Part shown: piece by piece, positions 26,601 through 34,146 of the stretch
How positions within the stretch are numbered: position 1 is the first letter of the stretch
How the letters are laid out: every line of letters begins with the position of its first letter
Assembly (NCBI RefSeq): GCF_001660705.2
Contig: NZ_LYBV02000027.1
Location: 224,467-288,466, forward strand
Direction of reading: 5' to 3'
Source: Saccharicrinis aurantiacus
GTDB taxonomy: Bacteria; Bacteroidota; Bacteroidia; Bacteroidales; Marinilabiliaceae
Length of the DNA stretch: 64,000 nt
Program-made: the position numbers and the translations under genes
Notes under the pieces: model-generated
Seen by the model: only the letters and a program-made list of their open reading frames with translations
Databases searched by the model: none
Told to the model about the DNA's origin: nothing

Positions 26601-27713
26601 ATGGCATCAGGTCCAGAAAATCCAATCCCACAAAGACCCAATTCATTACCCTTACCTAAAGGGTATCAAAGATTAGGAGGTTATCCAATTGATGAATCAG
26701 ATGTTTTCTATTCATTAGCAGATTTACAAGCCTATGCAGCTAGTCCTGCAAGTTACTCAGGTCATATTGTATCACATGCAGACCATGACAACAATAAGGT
26801 TCATGTGTATAAAATATTACCAGACAAAAGTCTTGAATTATTAGCATCAGGAGAAGCAAATGCAACTGCAGAAGGTACACTTTTAAGTGCTGATATAACC
26901 GTGAATGGTGGAGCAATTGGCTCATATCAAGAAGGTGATGTTATCACAGCAGGTACTTCTTTAGCAGAGATTGTACTTAAAATATTTCAAAAAGAAATTG
27001 CACCTAACTATACAGCACCAAGTTATTCAGTTGTAGCAACTGGTGTCAAAGAAGCGGAGATAGGTACAGCGTTTACAGCAACTTTTACACCCTCTTACAG
27101 CCAAAATGATGCAGGGCCAATTGTTAGTAATGGTTTTACTGTTGGAATTAAAAATGATGGGGGCTTAGTCTTCCAAAATTTATTAACATCTAACACACCT
27201 GAAAATTTCACAACCGTTGAATATGAGTTTTCTTATGATGCTAAAATTTTTGAGGTGAGCTTACAACATTCTCAAGGAGATACGAAGAACAATAATCTTG
27301 GTAATAGCGATGCAAGAGGAAGAATTACAAGTGGAACACTCAGAAAAGAATTTACTTATTCGGGATTTTACAAAGCATTCTTTGGCTCTAATTCCACCAA
27401 TTCTGATCTAACACGTTCCTCTTCAGTAAGAGCTTTAAAAAGCAATAAGCTTAATCCAGTAAAAGGGGAAACGCTTACCATTAATATTGCCACAGGCTCC
27501 AAAGAGGTTGCCGTAGCAGTGCCAAGCGAGTCATTTTCTACACTCCAATCAATCAAATATGTGGAGTTAGGTAACGCAGAAGTATTCGACAACTTTATCA
27601 AGGAGCAATGTAATGTGGAACTACCCAACGGTAGCACCAAACCATACAATGTTTTCATCTACAGACCAGAGGTCGCTTTTGGTAGTGCGGCAACATTTAA
27701 AATTACTTTATAA
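26601..27713 (+). CDS. Candidate spike / receptor-binding protein B
   Basis: 370 residues. A short Pro-rich start (GPENPIPQRPNSLPLPKGYQ) and a small domain (residues 25-90, with YSGHIVSHADHDNNKVHVYK) resemble the N-terminal part of head-fibre proteins in Bacteroides phages. From residue 97 on it shares the C-terminal domain of the previous protein. The last residues, AATFKITL, align with LTYQVTI there. It lies 13 bases after the first spike gene and ends the structural operon. Confidence 0.55.
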   Translation: MASGPENPIPQRPNSLPLPKGYQRLGGYPIDESDVFYSLADLQAYAASPASYSGHIVSHADHDNNKVHVYKILPDKSLELLASGEANATAEGTLLSADITVNGGAIGSYQEGDVITAGTSLAEIVLKIFQKEIAPNYTAPSYSVVATGVKEAEIGTAFTATFTPSYSQNDAGPIVSNGFTVGIKNDGGLVFQNLLTSNTPENFTTVEYEFSYDAKIFEVSLQHSQGDTKNNNLGNSDARGRITSGTLRKEFTYSGFYKAFFGSNSTNSDLTRSSSVRALKSNKLNPVKGETLTINIATGSKEVAVAVPSESFSTLQSIKYVELGNAEVFDNFIKEQCNVELPNGSTKPYNVFIYRPEVAFGSAATFKITL

Positions 27714-27722
27714 GTAAACAAA

Positions 27723-27755
27723 TAGAGGGCATTTCTGAAATACGGAAGCCCTCTA
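27723..27755 (+). terminator. Terminator of the structural operon
   Basis: Perfect 8-bp stem tagagggc/gccctcta with a 17-base loop. The T tail is poor, so it may be partly leaky. Confidence 0.55.
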
Positions 27756-27786
27756 ACTTATATAAAGACTACTAAATAACGAAGAA

Positions 27787-27840
27787 AACTGCACAGGACT
27801 GCACGGAACTGAAAGTGACAATTCAATAGCACATATATTG
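27787..27840 (+). promoter_or_regulatory. Phased 10-bp ACTG repeat promoter, copy 3 (second late operon)
   Basis: Three 10-bp units in register, aactgcacag, gactgcacgg, aactgaaagt, then gacaat, and 18 bases later tatattg as -7-like box. The same units, order and spacing as copies 1 and 2. It precedes the operon that starts at 27860. Confidence 0.65.
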
Positions 27841-27859
27841 ACAACCTAAATAAAGCAAA

Positions 27860-28453
27860 ATGAAAGAATTATTTAAAAATGCATTAGTTAACAATGTCGG
27901 GCGATTAGTAGCAGGTCTACTATTTACAATAGTATTAGGAACGATTACATCCGTAGTAATTGAACCTGTGAAGAAGGTGGTTGAGATACCGAACCAAATA
28001 TCAGAGTTGCAGGGTAATTTTGATAACAATATGCTAAGTTTTCAATCAAGCCAAAAGCAGTTTGTAGAATCCTTAGAAAAACAAGCACTAACGGATAGTG
28101 TGATACAAACTGAATTAGAAAAGATAAACCTCTCTCATAAATCACTTTCAAGAGAAGTGGCTATAGTTCAAACAAAATTGGGAACTATAAAGGATGAATT
28201 ACCTGCATTGCATCAGCGGTTTAGTGATATAGAAAACACAGTAAAGCATGCCCAGGCAATCAATGAGTTTACAGCTAGTTTTAATTCCAATAAATTTAAG
28301 AGTGGGCGGTTTAATGCCTGGCGAAAAGGTATAACCATACCATTAAAAGTAAATGTTCAATATGATAATTATCCAATAGTAGTATATCAAGATACTTTGA
28401 ATAATATCCAATTACAGGACATCGCCTATCAATCATTTAATTCCAGTTTATAA
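27860..28453 (+). CDS. Membrane protein with coiled coil
   Basis: 197 residues. One membrane helix (residues 14-34, RLVAGLLFTIVLGTITSVVI), then a coiled-coil region (40-135) rich in Q, E, S and L, then a short beta-like end. First gene of the operon behind repeat promoter copy 3. A membrane-linked rod-like protein could belong to the virion membrane or to a DNA-delivery device. No family recognised. Its stop codon shares one base with the next start. Confidence 0.6.
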   Translation: MKELFKNALVNNVGRLVAGLLFTIVLGTITSVVIEPVKKVVEIPNQISELQGNFDNNMLSFQSSQKQFVESLEKQALTDSVIQTELEKINLSHKSLSREVAIVQTKLGTIKDELPALHQRFSDIENTVKHAQAINEFTASFNSNKFKSGRFNAWRKGITIPLKVNVQYDNYPIVVYQDTLNNIQLQDIAYQSFNSSL

Positions 28454-29457
28454 TGAGTAAGCCACTAATCAATCAAGTTAGTGAGGGAATTCAGTTTGCG
28501 CTTGGTATCGAATCTGAAACCAAGGGTGAATATGTTCCTAAATTAAAGAAAGTACCTCGTGTTAAAATTCCTGCTACCAAAGAAGAGAAACGCAAAGCAT
28601 ACATAGCAAGGCGCAAAAAAGCAGGTTTTAACAGACGTTTTCGTAATGTAGAAAACGGTCAACGTAGAACTAATAAGCTAAATAAGAAGTTTCATCGAGG
28701 CCTTAGAATGCTGCATCATAAAAGTCGTGAGCATAAATCTTTAAAGCATCAAATCCGATCTAACAAAAAGGCCATTACTCAATTACGAAAGCAACTACGT
28801 AATCAAAAGCGTTTAGTGCAACGAATGATGAAGCTTTGGGAGAGAAAAAATAAAGCACAATTGCGTAAGATGAATGCTTCTTTTCGCAAACAACTTCGAA
28901 TAAACCAGGCTAAAGCATTTAAGAGTTATGCCAGGCAATTATCAAAAAAAAAGCGCACATTATCCTTGGCGAACACTCGAAGAAACGCACTAGCAAGAAG
29001 ACGAGCATTAAAGCGTCCAGGTACTTTGCGCAAAAAAAGGGCTATGCGTTACCGTGGCAGAAAATCCTCTACGGTAAAGAGAAGATTAACATCTAGGCGA
29101 AGAAGTGTAAGGCGACCTACCAGGCGTAGAATAATCAAACGCTCATCCAAGCTTAGAATGATTCGCAGACGACCTACTAGGCGTAGAATAATCAAACGCT
29201 CATCGAAGCGTAGAGTAATTCGCAGACGACCTACTAGGCGAAGAGTAATCAAACGCTCATCAAAGCGTAGAGTGATTAGCAGACGACCTACTAGGCGTAG
29301 AATAATCAAACGCTCATCAAGACGCAAAGTAAGTCGAAGAACCCTAAAGAGAAGCATGAGCAGACATATGTCTCATGTTCGTTCTAAAGCTAAGTCTCGC
29401 AGAAGAAAGAAACGCTCTTTATTGAAGCGAATATTTGGGCGAAGAAGACGCAGATGA
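28453..29457 (+). CDS. Protamine-like arginine/lysine-rich protein with 19-residue repeats
   Basis: 334 residues of extreme positive charge, almost without acidic residues after position 60. The second half holds four tandem copies of a 19-residue unit (RRPTRRRIIKRSSKRRVI), encoded by 57-bp DNA repeats at 29108-29336. Such a composition is that of protamines and of adenovirus core proteins VII and mu, which condense DNA. Since the element seems not to use a terminase/portal motor, a DNA-condensing core protein would make sense. One-base overlap with the preceding gene. Confidence 0.65.
   Translation: MSKPLINQVSEGIQFALGIESETKGEYVPKLKKVPRVKIPATKEEKRKAYIARRKKAGFNRRFRNVENGQRRTNKLNKKFHRGLRMLHHKSREHKSLKHQIRSNKKAITQLRKQLRNQKRLVQRMMKLWERKNKAQLRKMNASFRKQLRINQAKAFKSYARQLSKKKRTLSLANTRRNALARRRALKRPGTLRKKRAMRYRGRKSSTVKRRLTSRRRSVRRPTRRRIIKRSSKLRMIRRRPTRRRIIKRSSKRRVIRRRPTRRRVIKRSSKRRVISRRPTRRRIIKRSSRRKVSRRTLKRSMSRHMSHVRSKAKSRRRKKRSLLKRIFGRRRRR
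29108..29336 (+). repeat. 57-bp tandem repeat, four copies
   Basis: The block cgacctactaggcg recurs at 29113, 29170, 29227 and 29284, exactly 57 bp apart and in frame with the protein. Confidence 0.8.
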
Positions 29458-29493
29458 TAAGATTAACATTCATACATAAATCGCAATTGAAAG

Positions 29494-30285
29494 ATGAATA
29501 TTAAGAAAACAGCAGAGCATTTACAGAGGTTGGGGCAACCGTTCGATGTCATTCTAGTAAAGGATGGCGTTGAGCGGCAACTTTATACAAATGAGCAGCC
29601 AGGAGAAAAAACAGAAGCGTTGCTGCACGAAGTGATGGAGGATTGGAAACCTGATGGAATTATAATTCAGGAGAAAAAAAGAAATGGTTCATGCAATAGA
29701 AAAACAGAAAGATTCAATTTAGCACTCAACGGAATAGAAGAAATGCAGCCAAATAATGTAATGCCACAACAATCGAATGTTCCAAGTGAATTTAAGGATT
29801 ATCTAATTACCGAACTAAAGGAGAAAAATGCCAAGCTAGAAAAAAAGCTTGACAAATTTGAAGTCGAAAACGATGAACTTAAGAAAGCCAACTTTGAATT
29901 GGAAAAAGAAAACCGATACAAAGACAAGGAATTTGAGCTTGATAAAAAAGGCATAGAAGTAGAAAGAAGTAACGGACTAGCAGGGGTAATGGAAACTGTA
30001 GGATCAAATCCTGCATTAGCAACTATTGCTGCCACAGCAATAGGACGTTTAATGGGTATTGATGTTCCTGCTATGGGATCAATTGAAGCTCCTGATACAG
30101 CTGCAGAAAGTACAGAAGCAAATGAGGGTGAAACCTTACAATTAAAAGTAGCTGATAATATTAAAAAATGGTTGGTAACCCAACCCGATGAAGTGGCATC
30201 AGAGTTATTTGCCTTGATGAATTTACTAGCTGTTGATATTTCTAAGATCAGTATTTGTACAACCTACCTAAATGAAATGCAATAA
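29494..30285 (+). CDS. Coiled-coil protein of unknown function
   Basis: 263 residues. A small N-terminal domain (1-70), a long coiled coil at 100-160 (LKEKNAKLEKKLDKFEVEN), then a hydrophobic Ala/Gly-rich helix (170-195, NPALATIAATAIGRLMGI) and a helical end. Perhaps a minor virion or scaffold protein. It overlaps the next gene by one base. Confidence 0.6.
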   Translation: MNIKKTAEHLQRLGQPFDVILVKDGVERQLYTNEQPGEKTEALLHEVMEDWKPDGIIIQEKKRNGSCNRKTERFNLALNGIEEMQPNNVMPQQSNVPSEFKDYLITELKEKNAKLEKKLDKFEVENDELKKANFELEKENRYKDKEFELDKKGIEVERSNGLAGVMETVGSNPALATIAATAIGRLMGIDVPAMGSIEAPDTAAESTEANEGETLQLKVADNIKKWLVTQPDEVASELFALMNLLAVDISKISICTTYLNEMQ

Positions 30286-30467
30286 TGAAGAATCTTAATA
30301 TTCCAGTTCAGGCCAAAGTGAAAAATGCCATTGACGAAGTAGACATAACCACCAGTATTCAATTATTGGTTAAAAATGTAAGTCTTGAAAATCTTAAAGT
30401 ACTGGCACAAAAGAGCAAGAAACCTGACATCAACAAAAAGATACAAACGTATAAAAAGTTTATGTAA
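30285..30467 (+). CDS. Small basic protein of unknown function
   Basis: 60 residues, one to two helices, basic end (KKPDINKKIQTYKKFM). One-base overlaps with the genes on both sides show it is a real, translationally coupled member of the operon. No motif recognised. Confidence 0.6.
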   Translation: MKNLNIPVQAKVKNAIDEVDITTSIQLLVKNVSLENLKVLAQKSKKPDINKKIQTYKKFM

Positions 30468-30964
30468 TGATGCCATTAATAGCAGCCGCCACAAAAGGCG
30501 ACACCCTTAAAAAAGCAGGTATTGTAGTTGGAGGAATAGCTGTTCTAGGTTTATCGTACTGGGCATATAAAAGGTATGTTAAAGATGCGAATATTAAACA
30601 AGCAGCAAGTAAGTATGGTGATGGTTCAAAGGAGGGCCAAGCTGTAGAATATGCAGGTGTAATATACTCTGCCTTACATTCTGGATGGTTCAATATGACC
30701 GAAGATGAGAAAGCCATATACTCAACTGCATTAGCCATGCATAAAAATGGTGTTAGCATGAAAATGGTAGGGGATGCTTATCGCAAATTATACCAAAAGG
30801 AATTGGTTGTTGAGCTTAATCGCTTACTCGACCCCAAAGAACTAGCCGTGTTTAACAATGCACTCAATGGCAATTATAAAGCTGTTGGAAGTACAACATC
30901 AAGTGTACTAAAAACCAGTTCTAAGATTGCATTTCCAATACTAAATTTCATCCCAAATTACTAG
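30467..30964 (+). CDS. Membrane-anchored helical protein
   Basis: 165 residues. A membrane helix at 14-32 (LKKAGIVVGGIAVLGLSYWA) and a helical domain thereafter, with DPKELAVFNNALNG near 125-138. The same plan, a short hydrophobic N-terminus followed by a soluble domain, recurs in the neighbours at 20790 and 30969, as expected for proteins of an internal viral membrane. No family recognised. Confidence 0.55.
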   Translation: MMPLIAAATKGDTLKKAGIVVGGIAVLGLSYWAYKRYVKDANIKQAASKYGDGSKEGQAVEYAGVIYSALHSGWFNMTEDEKAIYSTALAMHKNGVSMKMVGDAYRKLYQKELVVELNRLLDPKELAVFNNALNGNYKAVGSTTSSVLKTSSKIAFPILNFIPNY

Positions 30965-30968
30965 ATCA

Positions 30969-31610
30969 ATGAATAAAGTTGTAGCAGTAGCAGGTTTAGC
31001 AGCATTGGGTTTATACTTAATGAAGAAGTACGAGAAACCGACTAATGAAGAAGTAAAGCCAACTGAAATTCCTAATATTTTCCCACTGAAAAAAGGGGAC
31101 AATAATACATTGGTTAAAGATGTGCAGAAAGCTTTAATCAATAGAGGAGGTGAGGTTTCTCGCATGATATTAACCGATGGTGGAGCTTCGGGTGATTTTA
31201 ACGAACAAACAGAGAAAGCCTTAATATCATTAGGTTATCCTGCGAAATTAGATAAGGCAACTTACGAGATGCTGATTAACCAGGAAAGCATATTACGCAA
31301 TATCGCTTATGTGATTGATGTGGATGGTACAAACTTATTCACTGAAGTAGCCAATTCTAATACTCCAGAGTACGGCTATGGTCGTGATCCATTTACACAG
31401 GTTCCTGTTCGCACTTATTTAGGCACAAGCACTGGAAATTTTAAAAATGGAATGGCTGAAATCATTACCAATATTAACGTGAAACGTGTTAAGTTTTGGA
31501 TTCCTACCGATAAGGTGGCCATGGTGAGTAAAGCCGAATATGAGATGATGAAAAGCTCTAAAATTCTTCCAAAGAGTGACCAAGTAAAAGCAAAACTACT
31601 AAAACTATAA
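30969..31610 (+). CDS. Membrane-anchored protein with peptidoglycan-binding-like domain
   Basis: 213 residues. A hydrophobic N-terminus (residues 3-18, KVVAVAGLAALGLYLM) leads to a segment at 40-95 like a peptidoglycan-binding type 1 domain (NNTLVKDVQKALINRGG, then DGGASGDFNEQTEKAL). The remaining 110 residues are beta-rich and unknown. It sits directly before the lysozyme gene and may hold a lytic or entry complex to the wall. Confidence 0.6.
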   Translation: MNKVVAVAGLAALGLYLMKKYEKPTNEEVKPTEIPNIFPLKKGDNNTLVKDVQKALINRGGEVSRMILTDGGASGDFNEQTEKALISLGYPAKLDKATYEMLINQESILRNIAYVIDVDGTNLFTEVANSNTPEYGYGRDPFTQVPVRTYLGTSTGNFKNGMAEIITNINVKRVKFWIPTDKVAMVSKAEYEMMKSSKILPKSDQVKAKLLKL

Positions 31611-31614
31611 TCCA

Positions 31615-32220
31615 ATGTTTGAACAGATTCTTAAAGAAATATTAAAGCATGAAGGCTATTATTCAAACCATTCTGCAGATGCAGGTGGAGAAACTTATAG
31701 AGGTATAGCTCGTAAGTTCCATCCATCATGGGCAGGTTGGTATTACATCGATGAAGCCAAACGCTCCAGAGGTTCTTTATCTCGCAACTATCGCATAGAT
31801 AATCCTCAATTGGAAAAACTGATTGTTGATTTTTATAGATCGAAGTTCTGGACTAAAATACACCTTGATTCAGTTAAAGACAGCTCATTACAGCGCATCA
31901 TATTCGATGCCTATGTAAACTCGGGAGGAAACGGAATCAAGGTGCTACAACGTACTTTAAACGAAAGCTTCGGTAAGAAATTGGGTGTTGATGGCGCACA
32001 AGGAAAAATGACTGTGGCAGCTATCAATAGTGTTAATCCGCAAGCCTTATTTGATGCTTACAAAGAAGCTCGTAAAAGATATTACCTGGCTATAGCTTCA
32101 GGTAAAAATGCAGTCTTTCTTAAAGGTTGGCTCAATAGGCTATCCTCATTCAATTATACAGCTGTTGGTTTATCCATAGCAGGTATAGCAGTAATTGGTG
32201 TAGCAGGTTTTTTTTTATAA
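31615..32220 (+). CDS. GH108-type endolysin (lysozyme) with C-terminal membrane helix
   Basis: 201 residues. The family signature is at the start: LKHEGYYSN with Glu13 as catalytic acid, then DAGGETYRGIA (Asp22, Thr27, Gly30). Residues 100-165 look like the usual C-terminal peptidoglycan-binding part (GVDGAQGKMTVAAINS). Unlike classic phage members it ends in a membrane helix (about 178-200). There is no signal peptide. It would cut the glycan of the cell wall at host lysis, or during entry if it is held in a virion membrane. It lies 18 bases before the holin gene. Confidence 0.8.
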   Translation: MFEQILKEILKHEGYYSNHSADAGGETYRGIARKFHPSWAGWYYIDEAKRSRGSLSRNYRIDNPQLEKLIVDFYRSKFWTKIHLDSVKDSSLQRIIFDAYVNSGGNGIKVLQRTLNESFGKKLGVDGAQGKMTVAAINSVNPQALFDAYKEARKRYYLAIASGKNAVFLKGWLNRLSSFNYTAVGLSIAGIAVIGVAGFFL

Positions 32221-32238
32221 CGATGTTAAGCAAAAAGA

Positions 32239-32679
32239 ATGAGCAAAGTAGTTGAATCCATAGGTACTGCAGTAGATAAAATAGGTGATGCATTTGATAA
32301 GAATTTCACCTCAAAAGAAGAGGTTTTAGAAAAAGTAAACGAAGCTAAGAAACACCTAGTTGAAGCACAAAAAAGTATTATCCTGGCAGAAGCAACAGGC
32401 AGTAAAATGCAGCGCAATTGGCGACCATTCCTAATGTACCTTTTTGGCTCTATCATAGCCTATAAATATACAGTAGCATCACTCTTATTTCACTTCTTTC
32501 AAATACCCGAACCAATATTGGTTCCTGACTTTTGGGAAACCATAAGGCTAGCCATGGGTGGTTATGTAATAGGTAGATCAGGAGAGAAGATACTACCACC
32601 AGTGGCCGAAATGGTTAAGAAAGCAGTCAAATCACGCAAAGAGCGTAGAGAAGAAAGACGAAATGAACGACAAAATTAA
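32239..32679 (+). CDS. Holin of the three-TM family
   Basis: 146 residues. A charged helical start with KSIILAEATGSKMQRNWRPF, then hydrophobic segments with FLMYLFGSIIAYKYTVASLL, and a conserved-looking GGYVIGRSGEKI before a basic tail (RKERREERRNERQN). This is the pattern of 3-TM holins, which make inner-membrane holes for the endolysin. Its pairing with the GH108 gene supports the call. Confidence 0.75.
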   Translation: MSKVVESIGTAVDKIGDAFDKNFTSKEEVLEKVNEAKKHLVEAQKSIILAEATGSKMQRNWRPFLMYLFGSIIAYKYTVASLLFHFFQIPEPILVPDFWETIRLAMGGYVIGRSGEKILPPVAEMVKKAVKSRKERREERRNERQN

Positions 32680-32818
32680 AGAAGCGGTTTATGTAGCTGC
32701 ATGTGCAGCGGCCTTTTACACGGCAGCCAAGTATCTTAAAAAAGATACTACGGTTGCCGTGGTCTTAGGCTCAGCTGTTGGGCAAATATTCGCAACTCCT
32801 ATAAATACAACAATATGA
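32663..32818 (+). CDS. Small membrane protein
   Basis: 51 residues, start inside the holin tail in another frame and stop overlapping the next start (ATGA). Two short hydrophobic stretches (AVYVAACAAAFYTAAKYL and TVAVVLGSAVGQIFA) make it a likely membrane protein of the lysis cassette or virion membrane. Role unknown. Confidence 0.55.
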   Translation: MNDKIKEAVYVAACAAAFYTAAKYLKKDTTVAVVLGSAVGQIFATPINTTI

Positions 32819-33006
32819 TTACATCTCTTTTATTAGGTAACAAAAAGAACCTGATTATCGGTGGTGCAGTAGTTATTGGCTTAATCGCCTTGGTTACTGC
32901 ATCTAGTGGTAGCTCTTCATCGCAACCTGCTTTAAATGGCTGCAATAAAAAGAAAACCACATCAAAAAAGACTGGAGGTAAAAAATCGGCAACACTTAAA
33001 GTGTGA
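32815..33006 (+). CDS. Small membrane protein with basic tail
   Basis: 63 residues: one membrane helix (residues 12-29, LIIGGAVVIGLIALVTAS), a Ser-rich turn, and a Lys-rich tail. Overlaps the previous gene by four bases. Similar in plan to membrane-associated minor virion proteins of PM2- and PRD1-like viruses, but no family is recognised. Confidence 0.55.
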   Translation: MITSLLLGNKKNLIIGGAVVIGLIALVTASSGSSSSQPALNGCNKKKTTSKKTGGKKSATLKV

Positions 33007-33149
33007 TTCATTACCAAACAGAATTATTGAATCAAGTTTCTACTGAACAGGTAGAAGCTTGGTTGCTTGAAAACCTTGTTCCAGACAACTGGCAGGGTAA
33101 TAAATGGAGTTACGCATATTGGTACATGGAGAGAGAGTTCAATGACTAA
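33003..33149 (+). CDS. Small protein with GTG start
   Basis: 48 residues beginning with a GTG that overlaps the previous stop codon. The sequence is acidic and rich in Trp and Tyr (NWQGNKWSYAYWYMEREF). Its stop overlaps the methyltransferase start (ATGACTAA), which supports real, coupled translation. Function unknown. Confidence 0.45.
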   Translation: MIHYQTELLNQVSTEQVEAWLLENLVPDNWQGNKWSYAYWYMEREFND

Positions 33150-34146
33150 AGAAGATAAATTTTACCACCACCTTGTTAAAACAATAACATCAGGAACTAG
33201 ATACAATAAACATTCACTTGAAAAAGAGGGTGAGCGTTTTGGTATTGTTGATAAAACATGGGTTAAAGAATTATCGGAACTGGCATTAGTTAGTATTGGG
33301 CGACGAAGAATAGCAGATACAAAAGGTTTAAAGGTTACTTTTGATGCACTGGTTGACTTATACAATATTCAGCATAATTTATCATTGCGTACATCACACT
33401 CTATGATGTTGCAACAATACTCAACGCCTATACCACTTGCTTACTTGGCATCTAAGTATGTGATTGATGGCAAGAGCAATTCACGTTACTTTGAACCAAG
33501 TGCCGGTAACGGTCTATTAACCGTTGCATTTCCATACAATCAAACTTACGTTAACGAATTAGATTCTATTCGTTTATCCAACCTAAAAAGACAACCTTAT
33601 AAAGTGGTGAGCAATCAAGATGCTACCTTACCATTTAAGAAGTATTACCAGTACTTTGATGGTATTGCTACTAATCCACCATTCGCTACATTGGACGAAC
33701 CGATTAAAGCAGGTGGTTTCTTGATTAAGCACCTAGACCATGCAATGTCCATTACCGCTTTAGACACGATGAAAGATTCTGGTAAAGCAGCCATTATTGT
33801 AGGGGGGCATTCTTCTTATGATGCCAAAGGGAGACTAACAAGAGGTAAAAACCGCATTTTCCTGAATTATCTATACCACCACTATAATGTTGAAGATGTT
33901 ATTTCTATCAATGGTAAAAAGCTTTATACAAAGCAAGGTACAGGGTTTGATGTTCGATTGATTCTGATTAATGGCCGCAAAGTTGAGCCCAATGGAGTTG
34001 CTCCACTTAAGAACTCTCAATTAACCGAAGTAATAAACTCTTATGAAGAGCTTTACGATCGTGTAGGCTTACGGGATATTGACATAAAAAAGAAACTCAA
34101 ACTAAGAGCCAAAGCTTTAATAATATTACAAAAACAGGCACTATAA
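33142..34146 (+). CDS. N6-adenine DNA methyltransferase
   Basis: 334 residues from the ATG at 33142. SAM-binding motif FEPSAGNGLL (residues 117-126), an acidic NELDS, and the catalytic ATNPPF motif mark a class I adenine methyltransferase. There is no sign of a target-recognition domain of restriction type. The gene is fused head-to-tail with the giant helicase gene (TAATG overlap). The last 15 residues (KLRAKALIILQKQAL) are nearly the same as the end of that helicase. Such pairs are known from DarB-type anti-restriction proteins of phage P1 and from mobile elements, where they protect incoming DNA. Confidence 0.85.
   Translation: MTKEDKFYHHLVKTITSGTRYNKHSLEKEGERFGIVDKTWVKELSELALVSIGRRRIADTKGLKVTFDALVDLYNIQHNLSLRTSHSMMLQQYSTPIPLAYLASKYVIDGKSNSRYFEPSAGNGLLTVAFPYNQTYVNELDSIRLSNLKRQPYKVVSNQDATLPFKKYYQYFDGIATNPPFATLDEPIKAGGFLIKHLDHAMSITALDTMKDSGKAAIIVGGHSSYDAKGRLTRGKNRIFLNYLYHHYNVEDVISINGKKLYTKQGTGFDVRLILINGRKVEPNGVAPLKNSQLTEVINSYEELYDRVGLRDIDIKKKLKLRAKALIILQKQAL

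Noticed and set aside
29049..29357. 102-codon minus-strand Leu-rich frame that looks like a repeat protein
   Set aside because: It is the complement of the Arg-rich protamine-like gene; the repeat in the other strand makes a false leucine-repeat.
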